Assembly: GCF_019578655.1 (NCBI RefSeq)
Contig: NC_063258.1
Span: 1,674,001 to 1,738,000, forward strand
Direction of reading: 5' to 3'
DNA from: Ricinus communis
Taxonomy: Eukaryota; Streptophyta; Magnoliopsida; Malpighiales; Euphorbiaceae
Length of the DNA stretch: 64,000 bases
In this document: piece by piece, positions 23,062 through 36,721 of the stretch
Numbering within the stretch: the stretch's first letter is position 1
Layout: the number at the start of each line of letters is the position of its first letter
The notes under the pieces: generated by a model
What the model saw: the letters and a program-made list of their open reading frames with translations, nothing else
Database searches by the model: none
What the model was told of the DNA's origin: nothing
Position numbers and translations under genes: made by a program

Positions 23062-25063
23062 TTCCACTACACAAATCAATCTTGGAGAAGCATGTGACTT
23101 CTTGGAGTTGATCAAATAGATCATCGATGCGAGGAAGTGGATACTTGTTACGAATCATCGCTTTATTCAACTACCAATAGTCAATACAGAGGCGCAATGT
23201 ACCATCCTTTTTCTTCACGAACAGAATAGGAGCACCTCACAGAGATGTACTAGGTCTGATAAAACCCTTATCCAGGAGGTCCTTCAACTGCTCCTTTAAC
23301 TCGACTGATGTCATTCGGTAGGGTGGCAAAGAAATAAGTGCCATACTCGGTACCACGTCGATGTAGAACTCTATCTCTCTATTAGGCGGTAATCCTGGTA
23401 GCTCTTTTAGAAATACATCGATAAACACGCAGACCACCTGAATGTCCTCAACACTACCTTTTTCTACCAAGATATCCCTAACTAATGCCAGATATCCCTG
23501 ACACCCACGTGAAGCATCCGTCTAGCCGTAATGGCTGACACGAGATTCGATGGAGTAGGTACCTGCTCGCCTTTAAAATAAAACTCTGAGTCCCCCGGGA
23601 TTTGAAAAGTTACTTGCTTTTCCTGGTAGTCAAATATGGCATAATGCATAGCCAACCAATCCATTCCCAAAATTACATCGAAATCCATTATGTCCAACAG
23701 AATTAAATTGGCAACCAAATCCTGACCCTCAACTACCACCGGACACGATGGAAATGCAACATAAGGTGCCACTTAACGGCGTAGTGACTGACATTGGAAC
23801 TTGAAGTCTAATCGATTTGACATCCAATCTTAAAGCAAAACTAGGCGATACAAAGGAATGGGTAGCCCTAGGATCTAATAACACTCTAGCTTTAGAATAG
23901 CAAACAGGAATAATACCTGACACCATAGCATTAGAGGCTTGCGCATCTTGATGAGTGAGAATGAACACTCTCGCCTGCCCACGGCCTGACTACTGAGAGC
24001 CTAAAGCCTGACTTTGAACTCTGCTCCCAGATTGGCCTCCCATAGGCCTACCTCCAAATCCATGACCCTGTTGGCTGACAAACTGATATCCGCTTTGAGA
24101 ATATCCAGGAGCTGAAGGAAAAGCTGGTGGGGTCACACTAACAGACGAGCCTTGAGGGAAAGCTGGCTGACTGAAGTAGTGAGGACATGCTCGAGCCATA
24201 TGACCCATTTCGCCACACCTGAAATAGACTCCGCTGGAAGCTAGGCACGGTCCTTGATGTGACTGTCCTTTGTCCGATAAGTCGGCTCTAGAACTAGAGT
24301 TGTAGCCAAAACTCGCCTCGCCTTTGAAGCCCCGACTGAATCCTCTGCTACCTTTCCGGTTGTGTCTACCTTTCTTGTGAGTATAGTAGCCTCTTTGCCC
24401 AGCTGCTCGTCGGAACCTCCGAAGTAGCCTCCACTATCGTAATACGACACAGCTGGTTGTGCACTGGACTGACCCTAAATCCTGATCTTCTTTTTCGTGT
24501 CATCATTAGTCCCCTAGCCAAATCTCCGCGGGTCATCTCCATACCATATCAGTCACTTCTAGGAAGCTGCTCATCCTAGACTGAACTAATGAGACAAACT
24601 CTGGACCAAGTCCTGAAATATACTTGATGTTTCTGCTCCTCGGTCTCTACAGCATAGGGCGCATACCTACTCAGCACACAAATTGCCCAATGTACTTTAG
24701 CACTGATAGGTCTCAATTAACCAACCTCTCAAACCTCTCTTTGTACTCCTGCCTCACACTTAAAGGGATGAAGTACTCCTCAAACCTATCTCTAAACTGT
24801 CTGCAAGACAACCCATACAAAAAGGGGCAAATATAATCTTTGAAGCACTGAGATGCTATCCCCTTTAGAGGAGAATCAACCATCTCGATGGTCCTCTAAT
24901 CTGAATAGTGCAAATCTGATGCCCTTTTCTCAACCTCATCTAGAAAGTCCAAAGGGTCCCTAGATGCCCCTTATGCCCCATCAAACTCCATGGGTCTCAA
25001 CTTAGTATACTCAGACATGGGAACCTCGTATGGATTCCTAATACCGGACTCACTACTGCAGCT
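23062..25063 (-). pseudogene. Chromovirus gag-protease-RT fragment (truncated)
   Basis: Minus-strand gag starts near 25,018 (MSEYTKLRPMEFDGA), with the capsid core (LKGIAS, FRDRFEEYFIPLSVRQ) and a knuckle remnant (FRCGEMGHMARACP, near 24,200). It continues into a protease-like domain (ARVLLDPRATHSFVSP; DFDVILGMDWL) and the RT N-terminus ([28 protein letters not shown]). RT stops abruptly after its first conserved block at 23,062, at a breakpoint with other repeat DNA. Stops and frameshifts are frequent. It is closely related to the element at 39,512-44,526. The knuckle lacks its first Cys and the protease site reads DPRAT. Confidence 0.87.
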
Positions 25064-27074
25064 CCTATAACAATTATAGTCTCCTCGATAAAATATTTAT
25101 TAAGTCAGAATAACATTTCATATTATATTAGAACATGTTTCATGCCATAATTTAGAAAGATACAATTCAAATACTTATGGGACGAGTGTCTCAGCAGAAC
25201 CCTAACCTCATTACTAGTAGCCTTTCGGCTCTCTTATTCAAATAGGTCTCCAGAGAGCAAAACTCAACCAGGGTCCTTATATCCAGACTGGACACTTGAT
25301 TCTAAAATAAGCCGGCGCCTAGAGAGCAATGTTCGACTAGGGACCTTCCTTCGGCAGTCAAACTTTCACAGCCTAGAGAGTTATACTTGACCTGGGCAAA
25401 ACCTGAAAATAACCTTTACTACTTGTATCTGATTAATATCGATGCGCACGCGGTCCTGATGCAACCAATCAGGTGGCATGTTCTATTATCGCCCCATCCC
25501 TATGTCACAATCATAGCATTAATAATAATTATAAATAGTATAATCATAAGTAAACATAATTTCTTCAATAACATATTGAGAATTAAAATGTAACAGCCTC
25601 AAGTATAGCAAACAAGAAAATCAAATGTAATTATAATAATAATATTAAAATAATAGTAAATATGATAGCAACAATAATGGTAATAATATTAATAACGGTA
25701 TCAATAATAATGAAAATAAAATTTATAATAATAGTGCTAAAAGTAATAATAATAATAATTATTAATAAATTAATAATGCATTTGATTTAGACATGATACA
25801 AAAGTAGTTGATTATATGACTTTAACTCACAGTTCTGCCGCACTCTGCAGTCTGCTCCTATGCTTCGGGTGGAGCTGGCTAGACGGATGGATTATCTATT
25901 CATGAAAATACTCAGTTAATAAGATATTCTTAATTTTTCCTAGGCCTAGACTCCTAGATTAGACTGACTAAGAGATTTAGACTCGAAAATTCTACCGAAA
26001 ATTTGGCAGAACCTCCTCTAAAATATGGGCATTTACCCCTCGTATAACCGGTTCAGAAACTGCTAGAAATACTTCAAATATTTCTCAATTAATTAATGGG
26101 AGTCGAGCCACTAAAACTGTATTATTTTTCCCGACTCCGTAACACACCACATATCACAATTTATTTACAGACGGTCCGACAAAATATTTATTTTGACAAC
26201 CAACCCACACAAAATTTTCTGGTATTTAAACTAATCCAACATAATCACATCTACCCCCATAACATAATAATAATTAATCATACCAATTAATTTGTAATAT
26301 TTATATCTAAGTCATAATTAATTAAATCTAATTAAATTAAATTATCTATAATTGATAATTAATAGCAACTATATTTTCTAAAATTATAAAATAATTTTTA
26401 AGTTCCAAATAGAATTATACCAAGTCATAGAAATTTATTTTTTATGATATTATGCATGGATTAGATATATCATGGCGAATTTCCAAAAATCTAAAATTTT
26501 GCGCTTCCGAAAAACACCAGGGTCCGAAAGCCGGTACTACAAACGGTTTCGAGTCTGGAAGCGCTTACGTGAAGCTTGAGTTGCGGGGAGTCTGAAAATG
26601 CAAAAGCTTTGGCCGAAAACTTGCCGGAAGCCACCAGATCGAGGCTGGAAAAGCGCTGCTCTAGTGAGGCTTCATCGAGGCTGTCGGCGACAAAAATAAT
26701 AGGGGAAGCTCGGCTTGGGGGTTTCTGACGGCGGAGAGCTCCTCTCTGGCATTGGCTTGGTGAAAGGACGACGGTAACCAGTTGGTTTGGCAGCGGAAGC
26801 TCCTCCTTCCTGCGTCAGCCGGTGTCAGCGACAGGGTGAAGGGAAGAAAGAGAGCGACACAACGAGGGAAGGGAAGAATAATGGTAGCAGTAGGGAGGGT
26901 GCAAGCGGTGGAAGTGGGAGGCGGCCGGGAGGGGGGGGGGGGGATGGAGGAAAATGACAAAGGAAGAAGAAAAGAAGAAGAAGAGAGGGGGGGGGGGGGA
27001 GGGAAAGAAAACGAGAAAAATTTTCTTTTTTTATTATAATATATTTATTTATTTATTATTAGTAGAGTATTATA
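25064..27074 (-). mobile_element. Partial chromovirus LTR
   Basis: Matches the LTRs at 37,355 and 44,527 from about their position 400 onward (GACGAGTGTCTCAGCAGAACCC, three GAGAGCAA-type motifs, the GCGCACGCGGTCCTGATG block, the GA-rich tract) and ends in TAGAGTATTATA where intact copies have GGGTATTACA. The junction with gag at about 25,063 removes the primer site and the LTR's other end. Two G runs (26,931-26,943 and 26,987-26,999) lie in the GA-rich tract. Confidence 0.82.
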
Positions 27075-27162
27075 AAGCAAGCCAAGAAAATGGATAAACT
27101 TTGTAGCCTTCTTAAACATATACATGAAGACCTTATTAAGGTGCAAAAGCTGTTAGAGTATG

Positions 27163-27512
27163 TGTTAGAAACAATTGTTGTTTGGATAACTATATTAATT
27201 TATACATGTTATACAATTATATTAAATGCATCATTAAACTCTTAATGGTTTGATTTATCACAATATTATTGAAACTATTAGAGACGAATTCTATTGTAAG
27301 TACAAAGGGATATTAACAATTGTAAATTTTGTTTAATCTAAACTTATATTTATATTAAATATCTTTTAATTATTTATAATTAAGGTTCTTAAGTACAAGT
27401 TATTGAGGGTCTTGTTAGGGATTAGAGTTTCCTTACTTAGTTTATGAATGATCCTTAATAAAGGCATTAACATTGAATATAGATTTGGCATAAGTTAGCC
27501 ACGTTCATATCA
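27163..27512 (+). mobile_element. Short 5' LTR (about 350 bp), probably copia-type
   Basis: Begins TGTTAGAAACAATTG and ends CATATCA, with a possible AATAAAG signal near 27,457. It is followed at once by an initiator-Met primer site. The start could also be the TGTTAG at 27,151. No partner LTR is in the window. Confidence 0.5.
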
Positions 27513-27514
27513 TT

Positions 27515-27526
27515 TGGTATCAAAGC
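27515..27526 (+). other. Primer binding site, initiator Met tRNA
   Basis: TGGTATCAAAGC matches the canonical TGGTATCAGAGC at 11 of 12 positions and lies 2 bp after the LTR end. Confidence 0.65.
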
Positions 27527-27970
27527 TTTGGCTAATCAATTAATTGCATATCTTTATTTTCTTATTAATTATGTTTTCTAAATTCATTTTAATCTTATTC
27601 TTTGAGTTTTGTTCCTAATGTTTTTATGTCTTCTTATCAATTCAGTTACTTAAGCTTCTTTTGTGGTCAATTTCTTTTTTTTTTTAATATTTATCTAAGA
27701 GTCACTTTCATTCTTTTCTTTTAAAAAAAGTAGTGCTATTGTTAAAGTTGTCAATTTGTTTCTTTATTATTCATGTTAAATATTTTTGTTTATGTATAGT
27801 AAGTCTTGCAATTCATACCAAAGTGAGTGAGTTCTATCTTGGCTGTGAATTAGTATTAAAAAAGAAAAATAAGAAAGACGAGAAATACAAAAGATTGTGA
27901 TTTGTGAAAAGAAATTAGGTAGTTTGCATTCAATTAAGTTAGAGGAAATTCATTTGAATTCTTGTATAGT
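27527..27970 (+). other. Leader of the truncated LTR element
   Basis: AT-rich, non-coding. Cut off at 27,970 by the start of the Ogre-like 5' LTR. Confidence 0.45.
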
Positions 27971-29698
27971 TGTTAGCACTAAATTTTGTCAAATCAAGAT
28001 TTTTATAAGCTCGATGATGAGATATTTTAGTTGGTGGAATGCTCTTGAATGAATAACGCGTGTTAAACTTATGGAGATAGCCACGAGGATTGATCCTAAA
28101 GCCCTGGAACCCAAAAAATCACACTTTAGCAAAGTTGTCAGGCTAAGCTAGTGCAAGCTTAGGCTAAGCCAACATGCATTCAGGCCAGGGCAGGCCCTTT
28201 TCAGCTTTATGTCATGTCATTTCAAGATAAAAATTTATCAAATGATGTGGCACTATCCTGGCCCTCCAATCTCTAACCCTAAAATACATCTTAACCCTTT
28301 ATTTTAAACCCCAAAATCCTAGGTAAACATATCTTTATCTTCCTTTTCACTACACACTCTTTAATCTCCAAACCTCCACATACAAAAAAAAAATCCTAGC
28401 TCCACTTTCTCTCTATACCCATTCTTCTCCAAAACCCCAAAAATACTAATAAACCCTACTCCTATACACACTTCAAGATTTTTAGGTAGTATTTTCTAAG
28501 TTTTACATAACTTCTTTCATTTTAAAAGCATTTTGAATTTCTCATCAAAATCCATAACTTTTGAGGGTCAAATCTAGTTATATTTGATATTTGGTGCATA
28601 TTTTGTATGTTTTAATTTTCATCATATTTTATTTTATTCCATTTCTTTTATTTCTATGATTTGCGGTGCAAAACCCATTTACTTTCTCCTCTGTAAGTTG
28701 AACACGTGCGAGTTCAACCCTATACTCACTCGGATTTAACCTAGCCCCTTCAAATTGTAATTAATTACTTGTTTAATCATTCTGTTTTATATAATGCCAT
28801 TTAATTTTCCTATAATTGCTTACTCTATTTATTATTTTGCCTTTTATTTATATTCATCTGTTATGTGGCTCTAAGGCCATGGTTTGTAATAATTTTCCCC
28901 TAAGTGCCTTGATCTCTCTAATCCCTTCTTTATGCTTATCTTATTGTTTTCTAGGTTCCTCGCGTCACATGATTAAAGAACTAAAATCAATCTAGCATTT
29001 ATATGATCACCTTATATGTCAACCTTAAAATAAATCGAGCTTACTAATATAAGCTCCCCGTGCTATATTATGTTTTCACCTCAAATTCTAAGATAAAATA
29101 AATCCGACATCTAGACTTAGGTATTAAAGCTGGATCTTAATTTGGTCACTTATAGCATGCAAAGATAAAACCTAAGACACCAAAGTGTAGACGAATCAGG
29201 ACTAGCAAAGGCACCAATATGCCTCCCATATATGACTAGTTAAGATACCAAAGTACCATTCCCTTAGGCTAGTCTCTTGGTTCCTTGCCTCACACGCTAA
29301 TAAGATAAAAAAGGTTGATGTGTACAATGAATATAGGGTAAAATAGGCTAAGACAATATTATTAGGATAAGCAAAGGCTCATCTGCTCTAGTGGAGGCTA
29401 GGCTTCACCGCCTAGGCAGATAGGGGTGCTTTCGTAAACCTTCCCCATTCGTACCTAACTTTTCAAACTTAGAATCTCTGATCTTAGGGAGGGAAAAACT
29501 TAGGTTCTCCTCGAGGGGTACAAAGCCGTCATCTTCACTCTTGAACCTGTCCCATTCTTATCAAGTGGCGACTCTTTCTTCGATTAGTCTTTAGGCCTTT
29601 CGCAATCTCTTAGGGTCCTTAATCGAAGAGCTCATTTCGAAATGGGCCTAGTATGGAGTATGTGGACCTCGGACCAACAGTGATCCCAGTCGCTCACA
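27971..29698 (+). mobile_element. Ogre-like element, 5' LTR
   Basis: Starts TGTTAGCACTAAATTTTG, ends near CGCTCACA just before the primer site. Its first 600 bp align with the 3' LTR at 48,017-48,577 (shared GGAATGCTCTTGAATGAATAA-like block, CTAAAGCCCT, GTCAGGCTAAGC). It holds a phased GGCTAAGCC array at 28,140-28,200 and, near the end, a GTGGCGACTCTTTC motif (29,564). Length 1.73 kb. Confidence 0.75.
28140..28200. repeat. 21-bp phased GGCTAAGCC array (5' LTR)
   Basis: AGGCTAAG starts at 28,140 and 28,161 and AGGCCAGG at 28,182, each 21 bp apart. Confidence 0.7.
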
Positions 29699-29699
29699 A

Positions 29700-29717
29700 T
29701 GGCGACTCTACTAAGGA
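29700..29717 (+). other. Primer binding site of the Ogre-like element
   Basis: TGGCGACTCTACTAAGGA follows the 5' LTR end. The TGGCGACTC type of primer site is typical of Ogre/Tat elements, probably for a tRNA-Arg. Confidence 0.7.
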
Positions 29718-30699
29718 ATTGAGAAGTTGATTCTGAGGAGTGGATGTTCTTGCCTTTCCTAGCATTATTTACTTAGCCTTGCATTGCATTTGCGTTAGAA
29801 TTAAGGAAAGCCCTATATTCCTGGTGGCTTCAGTGTAAGGGATATCCATGTTCCACTCAAACAGGAGACAACTTACATTGATATTGATCACCACCCTTGG
29901 ACGATACTAAGGAGACTATAAAGTTATCGTGTTGAGCAACGCCAACACAATTCCCTGCTAAAACTGAAAACGGGATAAGTTTCTTCGAAGTATACAAAGG
30001 ATACTCCTCGCCAAAGGAAACTCAGCCTTATTATTCCAGCAAAAGCTCATGTATTGAAATATAGTTCCTTCCCATAGGATTTACTATATCAGAGCTTGCA
30101 TGATAGTCAGAATATTTATGAAAGACCTCGAGATTAGCCCAAATGCTCACTCATTCAATCGAGAATCTCTATTTTTAGTATGACCCAAGATCGATACCTT
30201 TGATGGGTAAACTTGAGAAGACTTATCGGAAAACGGGTAAGCATATAACTAATCTCTAGATTTTCCATCAACATTTTGAGTCTCCCGATGTATGAACATG
30301 AAACTCTTCCAAAATAATTGACCTTCTTCCTGGTAATCGGCCTGAGGTTTGCCTAACTCCTTTTCAAATATTAGGGAAGTAAATCAATTATTTTCTGAGA
30401 AAGTCATGGTCATGCGTCGGAAGAAAGAGAGTGGATGTGAAAGCCCCACATTAACGATCACATTGGAACCTAAAAACCTAGGGACGAATGAGATCATGCC
30501 ATAAACTTCGAAGTGAGGGAGTTTTGCATTTTGACAACATTTTTTTTCTCTTATTAAATCCTATCAGATGCTTCTAATTTTTGTATATCCTGACTAACTT
30601 CCTTCTTTGTTAAACGTTCTTTTTTGCATACCATGCATACATGAATTTGCATTTACATTCCATGCACACCTTTTTAATCTCTCGTGGTTGCAGTCACAT
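29718..30699 (+). other. Ogre-like element, untranslated leader
   Basis: About 1 kb with no sustained open frame between the primer site and the start of gag homology. A long leader is usual in this lineage. Confidence 0.55.
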
Positions 30700-33600
30700 C
30701 ATCATTGCTTGGGTTAGAAGAGAAAGGCGACCCACACAAGAACAAATAGAAATGGCGGGAAGTAGTTTTGTTGATGTGCACATACTACAACTTAAGATGG
30801 TTACCATTATATAGCATATAATAAACCTAATAGAAATGGTCAAACAACAGTTGAATCTCCTAAAATTAGTCATGGTTACCAGAAATGTAACCATCAGTAG
30901 CGCTGCTCCTGCCGACTACCAACAACACCAATGACGACGGACAACCGCTCATTACTTTAGATTTCACTGCTCCCGTTGTGGAAAAGGATAGAGGAAATGG
31001 CAATAATTCTAATGAATGCGTAGATGGTGATGACGAGGTACAAGTCCTTTAGGTGTTATTGTTAAGGCTTACCAACGCATTTCCTACATTTTCAGTAGAA
31101 AACCTTAACCTTTAGGAGATAAGAAGGCGGATGGATAAAATGCAAAAACTACTCAAGTTGAAAGGATAAGAAGCCATTGAAGACATTGATGAGTTCGTGC
31201 TAAGCACCTCAAATGGAAAGGTGAATATCCCCGACTTGCTAAAATTTTATGGGTCTGGTGATCTCCAACCTTTCTTGAAAGCATACTGGGTCAGCATGTA
31301 TACTTGTTCTAGCCTGACTAGGCAACAAATAGCCTAGTACTTCAGTCTCTATTTAATTGGAGCTATAGCTCGTCGGTACTGGCAATTGGATGAAAAGGTT
31401 ATGAAAGATTGAAAAAATATGGCTGAAAGATTCGTGGGCCAATATAGGTACAACAGCGAGGTCGAAGCGAGCACACAAGACTTGGAAGCTACCATGATAG
31501 CTCTCCAGTGAAACTACATCTGGTTCCATTTTGCGATTTCGCACTAAGGTGGCAAAAATAACCACCCGGCCAACAGAAAGGGATCAAGTGCTCTTTACCA
31601 TCAAGGGTCTACTATCTCACCTCTATGATAATGTCACGACCCCACCTGTGGGCCCGTGACCGGCACTAGGGAATGGGTAGGCTTAAGGCCACCGAAACCC
31701 GTAGTAAGCCTGACACTCACTGATTTAAACAAATCTCATCTCAAATTAGTATTATTAAAGCCACACTTTATCTTAACAGCTACATTCTACATAAATACTT
31801 CGGTCTGCCAGAAAAACTAGGCGAGACCTGAAGCTCAGAAAATTTACAACTGATACATCTACTATTACTACTGCGGAGAATCTAAGATTTACCAATTTAC
31901 ATACCAAATCAAATACATCACCCGATGATGAAGGAGTCGGGTTACTGAATAAGAGTCGCGAGAGGACTAACAGTCACGAATCAAAATAAGAAAATGAGCT
32001 ATCGGTCTTTAGAGTGAGTTAAAATCAAATAATCCGGGGACTATTGCATTCTTCTCAGAAAACATAGATTATTCAAATTAGTATATCAAACCATGCTCGT
32101 AAATACAAATCATACTATAATCATACCCTATTACTTTCTTCACAGAAAATATTAATCATTCGAATCGATATATCAACCATGCACGTAAATACAATCCATA
32201 TTATAATCATACCACAATAAATAAATAAATGAATAAATAAAAATATATTTTTATTTTTACGGGACGAGTGGCTCAGTAGAACCCTAAACCCCAAATTCTA
32301 GTAGCCATTCGGCTCTCTTAATCTAATAAGACTGGCGCCCAGAAAGCAAGCTCGGTCAGGGTCCTTACCTCAAGCCTGAACACTTGAATTCCAAATAAGC
32401 CGGCGCCCAGAGAGCATCGCTCGATCAGGGACCTTAACTCCGGCAATCAACTGAACTCAGCCCAGAGAGCAATGCTCGATCAAAGGCATAAATCCATAAT
32501 AATCTTATATCCATGATCATTACCGGTAAGACGCGTCCCGATGTAACCCATCGAGCGGCATGTTCTACAAGCCACATTTCCCAAATCGCAATCACCACAT
32601 TTAATAAATATCATTGTCTAATGAAATCATTCAACACTTATCGGAAATAAAGATTAAAAATTTAGGATAAGGCAACGTGCAATTCGTGTCGTGAATAATA
32701 ATATCTGTATTATTATAACGTTACTAATAATAATATTTATATTATTTTCAATAATTAATAGTCCAGTTGAAATCATTTACGCTATGATACTAATAACCAT
32801 ATTATGCATAAACTTTCAAAATAGCATATTAAATCGGACTTAGCAATAGTGCAATGATTAAATGACTTTAACTCGCTGTGATTGGGCGACCTCCTAGCTC
32901 GCTCCGGTGCCTCGGTAGGAGCGAGCCAATCGACAATCTAATCACGGAAAATAATTTATCAATACGCTGAGGCAATCCATCATTAATCCTAGGTCTAGAC
33001 TCCTAAGACTGACTGTCTAAGAATCTCGACTCGGGAACTACCGAAAATTCGGCAGAACCTCCCCTACAACACGAACATTACTCCCCATAAAAACGGGTCC
33101 AGGACCTGCCAGAAAAACACTCCAAATAACCAACAATTTAAACAACGGGAGTCGGGTCCCCAAACTTCACTATTTCCCGACTCCGCCATACAGCACAAAA
33201 TACGACTATGGCAGGCCAACTGAAAGACAAATATTTATGACTCACAAATATCATCAAGTACTCAATATAATCCAATAGACACAATTAAACCAAGAATTCC
33301 AAAATTAACGGGCCAAAGATAATTACCGAGACGCTCGGTTGCTCGGTCGACTCGCCTCCAGCCGCCGGAGTCCGATCGACGATCCGAACACACCATCGGA
33401 CTCACAACGACGCGCTGATGACGATCCCCGCTTCCGATTTTCCGATCTGACACCCGATCATCCGGAGAGATTTGCGGACGATCTCGACTGTCGATTTGCA
33501 AACGAAGCCCGATCGCCACGAAATCAGTGCCATCGCGAAGCTTGAGCTGAGGAGAGTCGGGATACGTCCTCCGATCGTCCATCCTCCACCGGATATCGCC

Positions 33601-34915
33601 GGAAAAACCCAAAAACGCCGTCTGCCACTCTAAGTTTCACTTTGCTGGATCTTGCAACTCCGGCCACCCCAGGCGTCGCCACTTCATCGCTGAAGAGAGC
33701 CTCGCCGGAGGAGCCGATCGCCACCCAACTCGGCCGCCAACAACGCCGAACGGCCGAACACGCCGAAGCCGCCGCTCTCTGCCATTGCAGGCTGCCAACA
33801 AGACGCCCGCCCTGGCCGCCCACGCCCGACGGCCGCCACCGACACCGCAGGGCTCCCCTCACTTTCTTCCCCGGCGCCGCACTCTCTCTCTCTCTCTCCT
33901 CCTTTCTTCTTCCCCGATTTCTTTCCCTTCAATATCGACATTTGACCCTTGAACTTTTCCTTATTACAACTTGGTCCCTCAACTTTCTTAATTACTTACA
34001 ATTTCATCCCGCAGAATTCCAATTTGACCCCCAAACTTCTTTTTAGCCTTTCAATTAAGCCCCTAACTATTTAATTTGGGCCAAATCCGAATTATTGAAA
34101 ATACACAATTACAAAAATACCCCTGACCGACATATTTATTTACGAAAATACCAAACTCACAAATTTCCATTAAACCCTCACAAAAATAAAATTATAGTTT
34201 TAATCCTTATTCCAAAATAATCCTCCAATTAAATCCTACACACAATTAAATTAAATAATCAATTTCCAACTTAAAATTTAATACTACTAATCAATTATAA
34301 TACCAATTTTCCCAAAATTCTTTTATAAAAACATCCTTTATAATTTCTATCATAATTTTCCAATATATAATTTTATTTATATAAATATGCATTTGGGAAA
34401 ATTTGAATAACCAAAATATAATCATTTCTCAAATAGTTTACTTGAATAAAAATAAAACTAAAATTAACTTAAATAAAAACTCACTATTAAATATATATTA
34501 AAAAAAATTCCGGGTGTTACAGATAAGTTGTCTCCTTATCCTATCAAGAATTTTAGGGATTTGAGGGATTGTGCTGCTAATGTTGAAGAGGTAGAGCTCA
34601 AAAAGAAATCCTATAGAAAAAGTAGTACAAACAGTCCTAGCCTGAAAGAAGTGAATGCCCTGGGCATGACCTTCAATATAACCAGTTAGCCATGAAAGTT
34701 TGCTAAGTCCTAGGTGCCCTTATCTCAAATCATGACTAAGCTACAAGAGCTTCAACTATTGAAGTCACCTTTTATAAGACCAGGGGTGACTCAAATGAGC
34801 AGTAACCTAAATGCCTTTTTGCAAATATCATCAGTTGCCTGGCCACGACACTAACTATTGCTATGCTTTAAGGAACAAGGTTCATATCCTCATCGATAAG
34901 GAAGATTGCCAATCC
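30700..34915 (+). pseudogene. Ogre/Tat-like gag, split by a solo LTR
   Basis: Plus-strand gag readable before and after the insertion at 31,632-34,521. Before: IDEFVLSTSNGKVNIPDLLK (31,180), then YFSLYLIGAIARRYWQLDEK (31,340) and NMAERFVGQYRYNSEVEAST (31,415), the capsid pattern of Tat gag. After: DKLSPYPIKNFRDLRDCAAN and then a degraded C-terminal motif (GHDTNYCYALRNKVH-like) near 34,850-34,900. At least four in-frame stops. No protease, RT or integrase follows, so the element is non-autonomous. Confidence 0.75.
31632..34521 (-). mobile_element. Solo chromovirus LTR (2,890 bp) with GATAA duplications
   Basis: Plus strand reads TGTCACGACC ... GGGTGTTACA, flanked by GATAA at 31,627-31,631 and 34,522-34,526. 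It is the same subfamily as 15,649-18,563 in opposite orientation (shared GC-rich island 33,340-33,900 and CGCCCAGAGAGC motifs at 32,340-32,480). It splits the Ogre-like gag in frame; removing it and one GATAA restores the gag reading. Confidence 0.93.
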
Positions 34916-36721
34916 TGAGTGAAGATCACTTTATTTTTACTTTGACTTTTGATTGTGATGTACAATACTTTTAACATCATGCACTGGCGAATCAGTCTTG
35001 TTTATTTGTATAGAGTTTTGCTTGATGTTAACTAAGCATTTTCATGATTATCTTATTTGTATATTTTGATTCTTGCCATATTATTCATTTGATTCAAGTG
35101 TGACTAAGGCTGCATTCGCAGCTTGCTTAAACTCTTGAGAAAAGAGTGAGAATAAAGAAAAAAAAAGGAATAAATGGACAAAATTATTTTGCCTGAATCC
35201 TTAAGAGACATACTTAGTCTAAGCCATAACCCATGCCTTCACCAAGCTAGCCGAGCCAAAAAAGGGCATGAGCCCAAAAAAAATGAGAAAATATAAAAGA
35301 CAAAAGGCCCGAGCCAACCAATACGGCTATGATCCCTAAAAGGAGAGCTCGATGCAAACACAATAGAAAACTTTATTCATCAACTAAAGTACCTCTCCCT
35401 AGGACCATAAGGCTAAGAAGCCATACAAGGGTATGAGTTCACTAAGCCAAGCAAGGGTAATACCCAGTAAAAAAGAATCAATAAAAACAGAAATCAAAAT
35501 AAAGAGAAATGCCCACTAGGCTAAAAGATCCAGCAAGAAGAGACTTAGGCAAATTTAAGGCATTTTAGAGAAAATAGTCAACTAAAAAACCTTAAAAGGC
35601 TAGCTAAAGACGAGAGTTTGGCCAAGCATATGGACTTGACAACAGTTATGCTTGAATCAAATTGTATGATGACATCACATCAAATAGCAATATGCTTACA
35701 AGATAATCCTCAAAATGTTCAATTAACAAAAGTGTGAAATGTCTCACAAATAGACATAGTAAGAAGTAACAACGGGTGTCAACAACCAAGAAGTCATCAT
35801 TGTCAGAAGCAATCAGGGAGTAAGCAACTCTTACTCCTTATACAACCATAACCTAAAAAAGGAAATAAAAATAGGAAATCACAAAAAGAGATGCCTGCTA
35901 AGTTGAAAACCCCTAAAGGGACGGCTTAAGTAAAAGTTAGCCTGCTAGGTCAAAAACTCAAAAAGGGCGATCTAGGCAATAATCAAGGCAAAATGGCTCG
36001 CTGGATCGAAAACCTGAAGAGGGTAGTCTAGGTAAGAAGGAAAAGAAAAGAAAAAAAAAAGAGAAAAACATGGGTATAACTCGCAGGTAAGTCCCTGTAA
36101 AAGGCATCTGCCTTACGCTCCAAAGACAGAAATACTTGCCAAGCAATAGCATGGTGCCCAAAAGCTAAGTAGCCAAAGTAAAAAGTAGGATCTGACTGCA
36201 TCCCTTCAGACATACATCAGTAAAGTCTTAAGGCTTACTGCTAAAGTACTAGTGCCGATACCACTAAAAGTAGTGAAAATCTCGACCAAAGTTTCAAGAA
36301 GTTGCAACAAGGAGAGATTGTAGAAGGTCAAGTCTATATCAAGCACTCAGGAGCACTAGATCATGCTAACTCTCAGAAATTCTTGTAGCCTCTACATGAT
36401 GGCACCCTCATATCTAACCTAATGCAAGCATATCATGCATAAATTAGAATAGACTCATGCATGTATGAATAAACTTGTCAACACAAGATGCTAAAAATAC
36501 CTAAGAGCTTGAATGCTTAACACTCTTGAGGCTTGGCCAAAGGTTTCAACTTGTGCGGATCACGATACCACCCAACCGAGCAATCTAAGTACGATTCTCT
36601 TATCTCCATTCAACATGGGATGCTAACCTTAAGCCTAAGGAGTCCCCCTTGAGGAACTATTGTCTTTTCCAAATATAACACACAACTCGACCATGAATCA
36701 TTAGCCTCTAGAACATTAATA
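34916..36721 (+). other. Ogre-like element, post-gag region with hairpin-type repeats
   Basis: Non-coding where a complete element would carry pol. It contains degenerate repeats of the GCTAGGTC...GATCTAGGC type at 35,511-35,552, 35,893-35,932, 35,941-35,980 and 35,999-36,036, plus several AAGCCA-AAGGGTATGA-like phrases (35,260-35,470). Confidence 0.5.
35893..36036 (+). repeat. Three adjacent stem-loop-forming repeats
   Basis: Each unit has a left arm (CTAAGTT, CTAGGTC, CTGGATC), a loop with AAAAC...AAGGG-like sequence, and a right arm (GGCTTAAG, GATCTAGG, GTCTAGG). The arms differ between units but can still pair, partly by G-U pairs. A fourth, weaker copy is at 35,511-35,552. Confidence 0.5.

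Noticed and set aside
33262..34046. Arg/Pro/Ala-rich open frames
   Set aside because: Same GC-rich LTR island as above, in reverse orientation.
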